Shown: positions 27,564-41,300 of the stretch, piece by piece
Layout: each line of letters starts with the position of its first letter
Position numbering within the stretch: the stretch's first letter is position 1
NCBI GenBank assembly: GCA_902768825.1
Contig: CACXMR010000013.1
Span: 1 to 64,000 of the forward strand
Direction of reading: 5' to 3'
DNA from: an uncultured Ruminococcus sp.
GTDB taxonomy: Bacteria > Bacillota > Clostridia > Oscillospirales > Acutalibacteraceae
Length of the DNA: 64,000 nucleotides
Made by a program: the position numbers and the translations under genes
The notes under the pieces: generated by a model
What the model was told of the DNA's origin: nothing
What the model saw: only the letters and a program-made list of their open reading frames with translations
The model's database searches: none

Positions 27564-29318
27564 ATGTATAAATTAACACAACCTCAGTTGGGCATTTTCC
27601 TGGAATGCGTCAGATTTCCGCAGTCCGCGCAATATTCCCTGCCGGCCTGCCTGGAGCTTGATAAGCTTGTCGATATAGACAGGCTTATTGATGCATGGAA
27701 AAAGCTGTTTGATCTTACGGCTGTTCTGCATATGCATTTTGGATATGACGAAAACGGCGTACCCATGCAATGGTATGATGAAAAAATTTCGCTCCCCATC
27801 AGCACACGCAGCTGCACTGAGTCGGAAGCGAGGGAATATATGAAGAACGGCTTTGTCCGTCCTTTTGATGTTCTGTCAGGCGAGCCGCTTATCCGCATAG
27901 AAATCCTGCAGACAGAGACGAAATCTTTCATGCTGATAGACGTCCACCATCTGCTCTGCGATGCGCTCAGCTATTCGACGCTGGTAACACGCCAGCTGGG
28001 CAAGGTCTATGCCGGCAACGACCTTCCACTTGACGACTATTTCTTTAATTACACCCAGGAAGAGGATGAGCGCTTCTCTTCGCCGCTCTATACCGAAGCC
28101 TATAATTATTTTACGGAAAGATTCAAAAACGAAGAGTTTGTCACCCTTTCAAACACCTCTGAGACCGAGGGCAGAATGATCTTTGCTTCGGCAAATCTCA
28201 ACAAATCCGAATGTGATTCATGGAGCAGAGTCCACGGCGTCCGCACGGATATTCTTTTTCAGGCAGCATTCAGCCATGTAATGGGCGTTTTGTCAGGCAA
28301 CGACAGCGTTGCATATTGCTCAGCCCACCACGGCAGAACCAGCCGTGCAATGATGAGATGCATGGGTATGTTTGTCAATAACGTGCCCGTCAAGGCGGAT
28401 GTTTCCGCAGATGTCAGGGTGTGCGACCTGTTCTCTGCACTGCGCAGCGAAATGGATAAGGCTTATTCCTACGCAGTCGTTCCCATGAGCCATCTTTCCG
28501 AGAAGACCGGTCTCGTCCCTAAGGTATCGTTTAACTATCGTCCCGTAAATCTCGAAACCAGGATCGGCAGTTCGTGGTGCAAGGGATATCAGATCCCCCG
28601 TTCCCCGATCCATTCCGATATGAATATCCACATTGAGCTGGAGGGCGATGATTACGTTGTGTTCGCCGATTCCAGCGATGCGGTCAACAGCATAGAAACC
28701 CTTGAAATGGTGACCTCAGGTATCGTGTCCGTTGTCAAAAATATGATGAACGGCTATGAGGAGCCGCTGAAAAATATCCCTCTTGTAACCCCTGAGGAGC
28801 AGGCGGATATCGTGGCTGAATCCAAAGGAAGGACCCTGGATTATGACAAGACCGTGACGTGGGTGGATATGTTTACATCACACGCCGCAAAACAGCCCGA
28901 CCATCCCGCCGTTACCGATGAATTCGGCACCTATACTTATTCCGAGCTTGATAGGATTTCGTCTTCGGTTGCCGCATACCTTATTGACAAGGGCGTCCAA
29001 AAGAACGATTTTGTTATCGTAAAAATGGACCGCTGCAAGGAATATCTTGCGGGAGTCATCGGCGTTAATAAGGCAGGAGCGGCGTTCATCCCTGTTGATC
29101 CCGAATATCCTAAGGACAGAATTGAATATATGACCGCCGACAGCGGCGCTTCAATAATGCTTACGGAGGAATCCGTCCGTGATGCCGCCAAAAACTTCTC
29201 CGATGCCGGAGAGATCAACTACAGCGAACCAAACGGCTATGCTTACATGATTTACACATCAGGTTCAACCGGAAAGCCAAAGGGTGTAATACAGCCCCAC
29301 AAATCACTGCGCGTTTGA
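27564..29318 (+). CDS. NRPS, N-terminal part (starter condensation domain and first half of A1)
   Basis: 584 residues, cut off by a frameshift. Residues 1-410 are a condensation domain. Its active-site motif reads VHHLLCDALS, so the usual HHxxxDG ends in A. As the first domain of the line, next to an acyl carrier protein, it is best read as a starter C domain that N-acylates residue 1. Residues from about 425 begin adenylation domain 1, with the A3 motif YMIYTSGSTGKPKGV near the end. The reading frame then stops at TGA 29316, where the A4 region should follow. The downstream frame continues the same domain from 29308. Together with 29398-47340 this is one broken gene or an assembly error. Confidence 0.88.
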   Translation: MYKLTQPQLGIFLECVRFPQSAQYSLPACLELDKLVDIDRLIDAWKKLFDLTAVLHMHFGYDENGVPMQWYDEKISLPISTRSCTESEAREYMKNGFVRPFDVLSGEPLIRIEILQTETKSFMLIDVHHLLCDALSYSTLVTRQLGKVYAGNDLPLDDYFFNYTQEEDERFSSPLYTEAYNYFTERFKNEEFVTLSNTSETEGRMIFASANLNKSECDSWSRVHGVRTDILFQAAFSHVMGVLSGNDSVAYCSAHHGRTSRAMMRCMGMFVNNVPVKADVSADVRVCDLFSALRSEMDKAYSYAVVPMSHLSEKTGLVPKVSFNYRPVNLETRIGSSWCKGYQIPRSPIHSDMNIHIELEGDDYVVFADSSDAVNSIETLEMVTSGIVSVVKNMMNGYEEPLKNIPLVTPEEQADIVAESKGRTLDYDKTVTWVDMFTSHAAKQPDHPAVTDEFGTYTYSELDRISSSVAAYLIDKGVQKNDFVIVKMDRCKEYLAGVIGVNKAGAAFIPVDPEYPKDRIEYMTADSGASIMLTEESVRDAAKNFSDAGEINYSEPNGYAYMIYTSGSTGKPKGVIQPHKSLRV

Positions 29319-29325
29319 CGCATCT
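29290..29325 (+). other. Frameshift and internal deletion in A1
   Basis: The first frame reads ...GVIQPHKSLRV-stop. The other frame, starting at 29308, reads CAFDASLDDLVCPIAGGG. In the other adenylation domains of this gene about 24 residues lie between the HKSL/HRAL position and FAFDAS. They are absent here and the frame shifts as well. The A3-A4 linker is therefore lost. Confidence 0.85.
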
Positions 29326-29397
29326 CTTGACGATCTCGTTTGCCCGATTGCAGGCGGCGGCTCGGTCCATATTCTCTCAGACGCTCTGCGCCGGGAT

Positions 29398-32300
29398 ATG
29401 GACGGAATGTACAAATATATAAAGGAAAACCATATCAAGGGCTTTACGCTTCCTACACAGATGGGTATGGCAATGCTCTCACAGTATGGCGGCGATCTTC
29501 CCTGTGAATTCCTGATGATGGGCGGCGAAAAAATGTTGCCCGTATCGGCGGATCGTCTCAAGGTAATTAACGGCTACGGTCCGACAGAGTTTACGGTTTG
29601 TTCGTCGTTCCATATTGTCGATCCCGAAAAGGATAAGGATGTGCCAATCGGCAGACCTGTTCCAAACTCCTATTCGCTCATTATCGACAGACACGGGAAT
29701 CTTCTGCCCCGACACGCAGTGGGTGAGCTTTGTCTTGCAGGTCCCCAGCTTGCCGTGGGATATCATAATATGCCCGAAATCACCAAAAAACGCTTTGCGC
29801 CTCTTCGTGACGGTGTGCTCCCGGACAATATGCCCGTTTATCATACCGGCGACCTTGCTTGCTACAATGAAAACTCCGACCTTATATATAAGGGCAGAAT
29901 CGACTTCCAGGTTAAGCTCAACGGCTTCCGTATCGAGCTTGGCGAAATAGAAACAAGAGCAAAAGCTTTTGATGGCATCGAAGCAATCTGCGCACAGGTA
30001 AGGGGCAACAGACTCTGCCTGTACTATACCGAGAAAGCGCCTGTGGACCAGAGTGCTCTCAAGGCGTTCCTTGCCGAAACACTTACTGCATACATGGTTC
30101 CCTCAGTGTATGTGCGTCTTGACGTAATGCCGCAAACTTCCAACGGTAAGATTGACCTCAAAGCACTTCCGGAACCTGAGATCAAGGTAGACACCATTGT
30201 TGAGCCGGAAACCCCCACTGAGCGTGCAATTCTTGAGATTGCCGCCGCATTTGTCAAGACCGATAAGTTTGGCGTCACAAACGACCTTGTTTCTCTGGGT
30301 CTTAACTCTCTCGGTGCAATCAGGTTCTGTGCGGCTATACATAATAAACTCGGCGTCAGTGTTTCCGTTGCTGACGTAATGAAAAACCCGACTGTCAGGG
30401 CTATTTCTTCAGCGGCAGACTCCTCAGACGGTGCTCAGGGTGTGCACCATTGTGAAAAGCGCAAATACTATCCGCTTTCCCAGAACCAAAAGGGCGTTTA
30501 CATCGACTGGGAGATCAACCACGAAGCAACACAGTATAACATTCCCGGTCTGTACGAATATCCCCAGGGCACAGCTCCCGAAGCGCTTGTTGCTGCGGTA
30601 AAGGCTGCGATTGAAGCCCACTCATACATCAAGACTCGCCTTGCCATGGTTGATGAGACTGTCGTGCAGGTGCCTCACGATGACGAAATGCCCGAAATTC
30701 CTGTCAGGGATCTCACCGGGCAGTCTGTTCATAAGTATGTTGCTGAGCGTATCAGGCCCTTCGATCTGTTTAATGAACCGCTTTACCGTTTTGAGGTTCT
30801 CACCGACAGCGGAAAGACATATCTTTTCTGCGACGTTCATCATATTGTTTATGACGGTGTTTCTGTCGGCGTTTTCATGCGTGACGTTCAGAGAGCCCTC
30901 GACGGCGAAAAGCTTGAGCCTGAAAAGCTGGATGCTTATGATCTCGCCGTATATGAAGAAGGACTTGCTGACACGGAGAAATATCAGAAAGCAGAGGCAT
31001 TTTATACCGAAAAGCTTTCCGGCTCCAATGCGCTGATTTATCCGGACTCAACAGAGCCTGACGGAAATACTATGGTTCGGTCCATAAACAGATTCTCCGC
31101 TGAGGATATTTCCGAATACTGTACCGCTGCGGGAATCACTGTCAACGCATATCTGCAGGCAGCTTTCTCTGAGACCATGCATCGCCTTACCCGTGAAGAA
31201 AACTTCGTATATCTCACAGTAAACCACGGCAGAGGGGCTGCGGTGGAATTTGCGGATGCCGTAGGTATGTTTGTTAAAACTATCGCAGTGGGCGCAAGCT
31301 TCCCCGAGGAGGGACACGGCAGCGAAAAAACCTCAGACTTTATCAAGCGATTCTCCGATGAATTGACCGAGAATTATGCATCGGATATCTATCCGTACAC
31401 TGCAATTGTAAATAAATTCAGGTTCCGTCCCGAGGTTATGTTCGTATATCAGGGCGGAATGGAGGGCATGAACCGGGAAATGGCGGCGGAATTCTCTCTC
31501 GGTGATGTCAAATTTCCCATTAATATAACCGTTTATCCCTCCGACGATGGAGAGATGATGATAGTAAGTGAGGCAGACGGAAAGAGATACAACAGCTCTG
31601 ACCTGGAAATGCTCTCACAGGCATTTGCGTCTGTGGTCCGCAGTATGCTCACCGCAAAAACAATAAGCGACATCTCTCTGATGGACGAAGAAGCCCGCGA
31701 GGAGATGATCAACGGTCTTTGCAAAGGCGACACTCTGGAATTTGACCGTTCACTCACCTGGCTCTCTCTGTTCAATAAGTATGTAGCGGAGAAGCCGGAC
31801 GGAATTGCCGTAGCTGACATTAACGGCAGCTTTACCTACCGTGAGCTCGATAAATGCGCTGACAGCGTTGCACAATACCTGATCCGCAACGGCGTTACAC
31901 AGCATGATTTTGTCATTATCGAAATGGACAGAGTCAAGGAATTTGCTGCCGCCGTAATCGGTGTGCATAAGGCAGGGGCATGCTATGTTCCTATCGATCC
32001 GCTGTATCCCGCCGACAGAATCCGCTATATGCAGGAGGATTCCGAGGCAAAGGTTGTTCTGACCGAAAAGACCGTTGCCGATGCGCTGGCACTATATCCT
32101 GAGCCTGCTCACACCGACCTTGCAAAGCCCGAAAACAATGCGTATATGATCTACACCTCGGGTTCAACAGGAAGACCGAAGGGGGCAATGATCCCTCACA
32201 GTGCATTGATGAACTATGTTGTTTACTATATAGGCAGATTCGGCGTCACTTCCGATGACAGAATCAGCCACCATATCACATGGTCCTTTGACTCCCATAT

Positions 32301-35300
32301 CCGTGATTTCTATCCTGCCCTTGGTGCAGGTGCGGCACTGTATATCATGCCTGAGGAAATCAGAAGAGATCCGGATGAGATTTACAAATTCCTGGATAAA
32401 TATGAGATTACAGGAAGTGCATACGCAACTGCAATGGGTCAGCTTTTGCTCAGCTCCTATGACATCAAGCAGCGGTTCGTCTCCGTCGGCGGCGAGGCTC
32501 TCAGAGGTGTAAAGGGCGGCAAATGCAGAGTATTCAACGTTTGCGGCGCAACGGAGGTAACCGACGTTGTCTGCGATTATGAGTTGAAAGAGGGAGTTTT
32601 CTACGCTGACACGCCAATCGGTAAACCCCTTGCAAACTGCTATGCTTTCATTGTTGATAAATACGGCGCACTCATGCCCCAGGGTGCAGCGGGCGAAATC
32701 TGCTATGCAGGTCTTAATATCGGCAACGGTTATTGGAAGATGCCGGAGAAGACAAAGGCAGCCTTTACTCCCTGTCAGTTTGTTGAGGGAGAGACCATGT
32801 ACCACACGGGAGACCTGGGAAGATATAATCCCGACGGCGACGTTGAATACATGGGCAGACTTGACTTCCAGGTCAAGCTGAGAGGCTTCCGTATTGAGCT
32901 TGGCGAAATTGAGAGTACCGCTATTCATTATCCGTCAATCAAGCAGGTCGCTGCGGCTGTTGTAAAGGATCACCTGTGCCTGTATTATGTTGCCGAAGGT
33001 GAAGTGGACAGCGAAAAGCTGCGTGCATTCCTTGCCGAAACCCTTACCGAATACATGGTGCCCACGGTTTATATGCCGCTTGATAATATGCCCATGACTC
33101 CCAGCGGAAAGGTAAACCGCAGAGCCTTGCCCGAGCCCGAGTTTGAAGCGGATTCAAACTACGAAGCTCCTGCTACGGCAACCGAAACAGCTATTGCCGA
33201 GTGTTTTGTCAAGGTGCTCCGTCTGGAGAACAAGGTCGGCGCACTGGATAACTTCTTTACCCTGGGCGGAGATTCCATCAAAGCGATCCGTCTGGTCAGC
33301 GCACTGCGCCAGGAGGGCATCGAAGTCAAGGTTGCCGACATCATGAAGGAAAAGACCGTCCGTGCTATCGCTGCCTGCGCAGTTGAAAGCAAAACGGAAG
33401 CGATTTCACAGCAGCCCTTTACAGGCAAGACAGAAAACCCACGCTGGCTGCCCGCAATTCTTGCCATGCCCGATCCGTCTTATTATCATCAGACAATGCT
33501 GCTGAAGAGCAGAGAAGTGCTTGACAGAGACGCTTTGCAGAAGGCATTTGATGCGATAGTTTATCAGCACGATATGCTGCGCACGGTTCTGCGTGATAAT
33601 GAGTTGTTTGTGCGCAGTGCCGATGAGACAATCCCGGTAGAATATGTTGAGTGCGGATATGATGAAATCGGCAAGATCTGTGCGGATATCAAAGCCCATT
33701 TCGATATGGAAAAGGCGCTGATTCACATATGCCTGATTCATTCCGACGATGCCGACCGTCTGTTTATCGCAGCTCACCACTTGATCATCGACGGCGTTTC
33801 ATGGAGAATTATCCTCTCCGATCTTGAAAATGCGTATTCGGCGGCTGTTGGCGGAAGTGAAATAACCCTTCCCTCAAAGACAAATACCTATAACGATTTT
33901 GCTCAGGCACTTCATAAATACAGAAACAGCTATCCCCTTTCTCTGGAGCTGCCCTACTGGAAAGAAGTCCAGCGTAAGATGGAAGCTCTTCCCCTTTCCG
34001 ACTGCATGGACCACGAGAGAAGATTTGAGCGCATTGTCGTTAAGATGGCTCCGGAAGAAATCCGGCAGTTTATTCTCGCAGATAAGTCCTCACTGAACGT
34101 GGATATAAACGATACCATGCTTTGTGCGGTATGCCGCAGCTATTCCAAAAACTTCGGCGGCAGCGCACTTTCCGTACAGTTTGAGGGTCACGGAAGAGAG
34201 GATATCGGAGAGCCGCTTGTCATAGACAGAACCGTTGGTTGGTTTACATCTGTTTATCCGGTCATCGTAGAAAACATCGGCAAGGATATCCGTTCCGACC
34301 TGATTGCGGTCAAGGAATCACTTCACAGAGTCCCCAACAAGGGTATTGGCTATAATGTTCTCCGCTGCTTAGAGGGCGAGGAAAAGGCTGAATTCGCACA
34401 GGACAAGTCGGCAATGCTTTCCTTTAACTATCTGGGCGAAACAGATGTCGAACAGGGCAGCTCTCTCCTTACGGTGGATAATACGATTGACACAGGCTCC
34501 GACTGCGCTGAGCAGAACTATTTCGGACCCGATATTGCGATCGACAGCATCGTGACCAACGGAGAGTTTAAGCTCACCCTCACATATAATACCGCCCTTT
34601 ACACGGCGGACAAGGCACAGACCTTTGCAGACGGTATTCTTGAGGAAATGCGCGGAATAGAGAGCTGTCTGGATTCCGGCACTGACCGTATCATCACTCC
34701 CACCGACCTGGGCGAAAACGAGTGGAGCGTTGCGGAGTTTGATTCCGTGATGCAGAAATTCAGCGAAAAGGGAGAAAAGATCAGCCGAATTTACCCGCTG
34801 ACTCCCATGCAGGAAAGCATGCTGCTCAAGCATATTACAGAGCCGGATTCCTGGGCATATCGTCTTGCGAGTATCTGGCAGCTTGACGTGCTTCCCTCAC
34901 AGGCTGTTCTTGAAAAAGTAATGGAACGTCTTGCAGAGCGCCACGAAGTGCTCCGCACGGCAATTATTCATAAAAACGTCAGCGTAAACCGCCAGGCAAT
35001 TGTTGAACGCAAGCTGCCGGTAAACTATGTTGACATAAGCGCTGCAGAGAACAAGCAGGAGGCAGTCCTTGCACTTCGCAGAGATATCCTCACAAATGCC
35101 TTTGATCTTGAGGACCGTTCTCTCGTGCAGATCACCTGCGCAGCTACATCCGAAAACAGTTGTTATATTATTATTGCTACTCACCATATCATCGTAGACG
35201 GCTGGTGTATGCAGATATTCCTGTCCGAATTCATGCAGCTTCTGTCCGATGAGCTTTCCGGCAAAACCACCTTCAGCTCTCCTGCTCCGGAAAACGGCAG

Positions 35301-38300
35301 CTATGAGGCGGCGGTCAGGGAAATCCTTGCAAAAGACAAGAAAGCCGGTCTGCAATACTGGAAAGACCTGCTTGACGGTTATGAAAACCGTGCGGAAATC
35401 CCCTCTTACGGCGAGCTTAGCGAGGATGAGATGAGCCCTGAGGATGAGTTGATTCTCACCCTGCCCGTAGAGCTTTCCGCAAAGCTTGCAAAGCTTTGCA
35501 CTGAGGAACAGGCTACGGTCAACAATGCAGTAGAGCTTCTCTGGGGACTGATTCTGTCCGTTTACAGCAGATCCCACGACGCTGTGTTTGCAAAGGTTGT
35601 ATCCGGTCGTGACAATACAAAAACCGAGATCGGCAATGTGGTCGGTCTGTTTATCAACTCTGTTCCGGTTCGTGTAAGGTATAACACCGAGACTACCGCC
35701 CGTGAGATGCTCCGCACCCTGTCGTCCCAGGCAGCTGCTGGCAACAATCACGATTTTTGCCCGCTGTCGGAGATCGGCGCACAGACAGACCTTGGCGGAA
35801 GACTCGTTCAGTCCGTAATCGCTTTTGAAAACTATAACAGCGGCGGCGATGACACAGGCTTATCAGCCCTCTCCTTCGGCTGCTCTCCCGTACTCCTGAA
35901 GGAAGAAAACTTTGACGAGATCAACGTCAAGGCATTTGAAAACGATGACAGCAGCCTTGCCCTCTCCGTCACCTTTAACAACAGACATTACAGAAAAGTC
36001 GAGATCGAACGTATTCTGGAGCTGTTCAGAGTATTTGCTGTGGGCATTTCTGAAAACCCCGACGAACCGCTTTGCGCACTTTCCAGACTCAGCAGCGAAG
36101 GCATTACTGAAATGCTCGCAATCAGCCGCGGTATTGACATTGAATATGACAGGACTCGTACATGGGTGGATATGTTCATGGATCATGCCCGGGAGAATCC
36201 CGACAATATCGCAGTTGTGGACAGAAACGGCAGCCTGACATATTCACAGCTTGACCAGATATCCGAAAACATTGCTGCATATCTCGTCAGGAACAACGTC
36301 AACGTCAACGACTTTGTAGCGGTCAAGATGACCCGCAGAAAAGAGTTTGCTGCTGCTGTTATCGGCGTCAACAAAGCCGGCGCAGCTTATGTGCCCATTG
36401 ACCCTGAATATCCCGAGGATCGTATCGCCTTCATGCTGGAGGACTGCGGGGCGAAAATGGTGCTTTCCGATGACAATATTGACGAAGCTTCTTCGCCGGC
36501 AGAAAATGCCCAGAGAATCGGAACGCTTGCCGATCCCGAAACTAATGCCTATATGATCTATACCTCCGGTTCCACAGGCAAGCCAAAGGGTGTGCTCCTC
36601 AAGCAGAGAGCAATCACCGCCTGCGCTGCGTGGAATATTCCGGAGTTCGGACTCGATTCAACCAAGCGCAACCTCCATCACCCGAGCTTCTCCTTCGACG
36701 CATCTACGTTTGATCTGTTCTATCCCCTGGCAGCAGGCGCACAGATTCACTTCCTTGATGAACAGCTCCGCCGTGACCTTGATAAGATCGCAGATTATAT
36801 CCGCATAAACGAGATCACCGGTATGACCATCAGTACGGCTGTAGGTATGGCACTGCTCAACCAGCAGGAAATCAACCTTGATTATATTATGCTTGGCGGC
36901 GAAAAGTTTGTGCCCGTCAAGAAGAGCAATACAAGACTTTATAACGGCTACGGTCCCACAGAGTTTACGGTATGCTCATCCTTCCATATTATCGATCAGG
37001 AAAAGGATATCGATATCCCCATCGGACGTGCCGTCCCCAACTCCTATTCCATGATATGTGACTCCGACGGACACATCCTTCCCAAGGGCATAGCGGGCGA
37101 GCTTTGCCTTGCCGGCGTACAGATTTCTGAAGGATATCACAACCGTCCGGAGCAAACCGCAAAAGCATTCACTTACCTTTCGGATGACGCACTTGGCGGC
37201 AACAGGATCTATCGTACCGGCGACCTTGCACGTTATAATGAAGATAACGAGCTGGTTTATCTGGGCAGAATCGACTCCCAGGTCAAGCTCAGAGGCTTCA
37301 GAATTGAGCTGGGCGAGATTGAAAACCAGGCCTCCCTTTATGAGGGAATGCTTCAGACTGCGGCAGAGGTCCGTCACAATCAGCTGGTGCTGTATTATTC
37401 TGCAAAATCGGATATTGACAAGAATGAGCTTTCCTCGTTCCTTGCCGAATCTCTTACGGAGTATATGGTGCCGACAGTCTATATCCAGATGGATGTTCTA
37501 CCGCTGACGCCCAACGGTAAAATCAACAGAAAGGCTCTGCCCGATCCCGTAATGAGCAGCAGCTCTGAGTATGTTGAGCCTGCAAACGAAACCGAGAAGA
37601 AGATTGCGGAAGCAATGCGCTCTATCCTCGGCTGTGATAACAAAATCGGCGCTCTCGACAGCTTCTTTGAGCTTGGCGGTGATTCCATCAAGGCTATCCG
37701 ACTGGTTTCACTGCTCAGAACTATGGAAATCTCCTTGGCTGTGTCTGACGTGATGAAGAATAAGACCGTGCGGAAGATTGCCGCTTCCGTCAGCGGTGCC
37801 GCCGATGTTCTGCAAATCTCACAAGAGCCGTTTACCGGTGAGGTTGGCAATACGGCAATCTATTCCTTCTTCAATGACCTGGAGCTTCCGATTCCCGAAC
37901 ACTTCAACCAGTCGGCAATGTACCGCTGCAGAGAGCGTGTGGATAAGGACATCCTGCAGAAGGCAGTAAATGCGCTTACATATCAGCACGATATGCTCAG
38001 AGCTGTCATGAAAGACGGCAGACTGATTGTTCGTGACGCTGACTGCACAATCAATGTTGAAGAAGTTACCCTTGAAGGCAATGACAAAAACGATGTTACT
38101 TCGATGTGCGCATTTTTCCAGTCCCACATCGAGCTTGAATCATCTCTTATCCGCATAGTCCTCTTTAAGCTGGAAAAAGCTGACTATCTGTTTATAACGG
38201 CACACCATACGATTATTGACGGCGTGTCATGGCGCATTTTCTCCTCTGATCTGGAAATGGCTTATTCACAGCTTCTCTCAGGCAGCGAGACTGTAAAGCT

Positions 38301-41300
38301 CCCGGAAAAGACCCATACCTATCAGGATTATGCTAAGGCATCCGCCGCTTACCGAGACAGTTATGCTCTCAGCCTTGAGATTCCTTACTGGAAGAAGGTG
38401 CAAAAGCAGCTTGAGGCTCTCCCCCATTCAAAGGGAAGAGATCACGCCCGTGCTTTTGATATCCTGCGCATTGACCTCTCGGAAAAGGATACGGCGAAAT
38501 TCACCTCCGCAGAGATTGCTGCGGCAGGTCTTGAGGTGAACGATCTGTTGATCGCCGCCGTAAGCCGCAGCTATAGAAAAGTATTTGGCGGAGAAAGCCT
38601 GTCCATTCAGTTTGAAGGACACGGCAGAGAGGATATCGGCTCAGGATTGGTAACTGACCGTACCATCGGTTGGTTCACGTCAATCTATCCTGTGATTATC
38701 AACGGTATCACCGGTGATACGGACGATGATCTCGCCGCTGTAAAAGAAGCAATGCATCGGGTTCCTTCAAAGGGCGTAGGCTATAATATAATCAGAATGT
38801 TGCCCGGCAAGGATAATGTGACTTTCTCGACAGATGACGTTGCCCTCATTGGCTTCAACTATATGGGTCAGATGGACAGCGGACCGGATGCCGGATTGTT
38901 CTTCAATCCTTCCAATGACATTGACACCGGCTATGATTTTGCTCCCGAAAATATCTTTGGTGCTGATCTTTCCATCAACTGTGCGGTAAGCTGCGGCAAG
39001 TTTGAGCTGAGCTTGTTCTTCAACAGCAGGATATGCGATAAAAAGCAGGCAGATAAGTTTGCCGGCGGAATCCTTAACGAATTGATGTATCTCTGCGGTT
39101 ATCTTGCAGAGAACAAGTCGGAAATCGCAACCGCATCCGATCTGGGTGAAAACGAGTGGACGAAGGAAGAATTCGCCGCCATCACTGAAGATTTTGCTGA
39201 GAGAGATGAAAAGCTGCTGCGCATATATCCGCTGACACCTATGCAGGAGGGTATGCTGCTGAAGGCTATCAGCGAGCCCGAATCCCCTGCCTACAGACTG
39301 GTCAGCATCTTCGAACTGGACGTTCTGCCCACCCAGGAGCAGCTGCGTCATGCTATTGACCGTCTTGCAGCTAAGCACGAGGTACTGCGCACTGCGGTCA
39401 TCTATGACGGAGTGACAATTCCCAGACAGGCAATCACTGACAGGCAGCTGCCTCTTGAGATGATAGATCTCAGCCAGTGCAGCGACCCGCGCATGGCTGC
39501 GGAAAATATTCGCAAGGAATTGCTTGTCAATGGTTTTGAGCTGCAGCGTAAGTCTCTTATGCAGTTCATCTGTGCAAAGAAAGATGATAACAGCTGCTAT
39601 CTGATCATTTCCGTTCATCATATTATCGTTGACGGATGGTGTATGTCCCTTTATCTTTCCGACCTGCTGCGCAACCTCGACGACGAACTCAAACAAAGAA
39701 CCGTACCCGCTGAGGACTGGTCAGACGAATACGGAAAGTATGAGGATGCGGTACGTGAGATTCTTCATAAAGACAGATTTGCAGCCCTGGATTATTGGAA
39801 GGGACTGCTGGGCGATTACGAAACCAAGGCTGAGATACCATCATTCGGTCCTATCCCCGAAGCAGAAATGAGTGCTGAGGATACCGTTTCCATAACGGTT
39901 GCAAAGGATATCACCGATAAGCTGACTGAGCTGTGCAAGTCTGAGCAGGCAACGGTTTCCAATATCGTCGAAATGATCTGGGGACTTGTGATCGGAGCAT
40001 ATTCCCGCAAGGACGACGTGATTTTTGCAAAGGTCGTATCCGGACGTGACAATACGGAAACAGAAGTCGGCAATGTTGTCGGTTTGTTTATCAACTCGAT
40101 TCCTGTCAGAATAAAGACGGAAAAGGACAGCACTGCACGCACGTTACTCAGAGCACTTGCAAAGCAGTCCTCCGAAAGCAACGCATTTGATTTCTGTCCC
40201 CTTTCTGAAATAGAGCATCTTTCCAACCTGGGAAGTGAGCTGTTCCAGAGCGTAATGGCGTTTGAAAACTACAACAGCGGTTCTCAGACAGGCGGAATGG
40301 AGCTTAGCTTTGGCTTCTCACCGGTAAATACCCGTGAGGAAAGCTTCGCTGATCTTGATCTGACCGCTTACACAGACGACAAGGGCGAGCTTTTCCTGCA
40401 GATCACATTCGACAAGACCCGCTATCGTATGCACGAGATGCGTTCTGTGCTGGATTTGTTTGCCGTTCTTGCCCAGGGTATTGCCGAAACACCGGATAAG
40501 CTGCTCTCAGAGCAGCCGCTGCTCACCGACAGCGCAAAGAAGAAGGTCATCGAGCTTTCTACCGGCGAAAAGCTGCCCATCGATGACGGAACAAACTGGT
40601 TGGAGCTGTTTGAAGCTCAGTGCGCAAAAACTCCGGACAGCGTTGCAATTGTGGACAGCGCAGGATCCTATACTTATGCTCAGCTTGACGCACTCTCTGA
40701 TGCGGCTGCGGCTTATCTTGAGGACAAGGGATTAAACAAGGACCCGTTCATAGCTATTCGCATCGGCAGATCCAAGGACTTTATGGTCGCTGTTGCCGCC
40801 GTGCACAAGGCCGGCTGCGCCTATGTCCCGATTGATTTGGATTATCCTGAGGACCGTGTTGCATATATCCTTGAAAACGCCGGAACTCAACTCCTGATTG
40901 ATGACGATAAGATTGCCGAAATGGCAGCCTATCCCCGCAGGCTTGAAAAACGCCCGATCGACGGAGAATCCCTTGCCTACATGATCTTCACATCCGGATC
41001 CACAGGCAGACCCAAGGGCGTTGAGATCCGTCATAAGTCGCTGTATGCGTTTGTGCGCTTCATCCGCAGCTGTTGGGAGCTTACAGACAAGAGCCGTATT
41101 ACCTGCCACAGTAACTTTGCGTTTGATGCGGCGGTAGAGGATCTCTATCCTGTGCTTACCGTGGGCGGCACCCTTTATATTGTTCCTGAGGAGGAACGCA
41201 AGGACGTTATGCTCATGAGAGAATACATTGAGCGCAACGGCATTACCGGCGGCTGCTATACCACGCAGTTTGCTCAGCTGATGAGCACGGAGGAGCCCAT

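Larger units (their letters stand above)
27564..30420 (+). other. NRPS module 1: C(starter)-A1(broken)-T1
   Basis: C to about 28790, A1 about 28830-30185, T1 about 30195-30420 with serine in LGLNSLGAIRF. By eye alignment to GrsA the pocket residues are D-A-D-T-M-G-G-V-C-K. I do not recognise a substrate. Because of the junction at 29310, A1 lacks the segment between A3 and A4. Confidence 0.75.
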
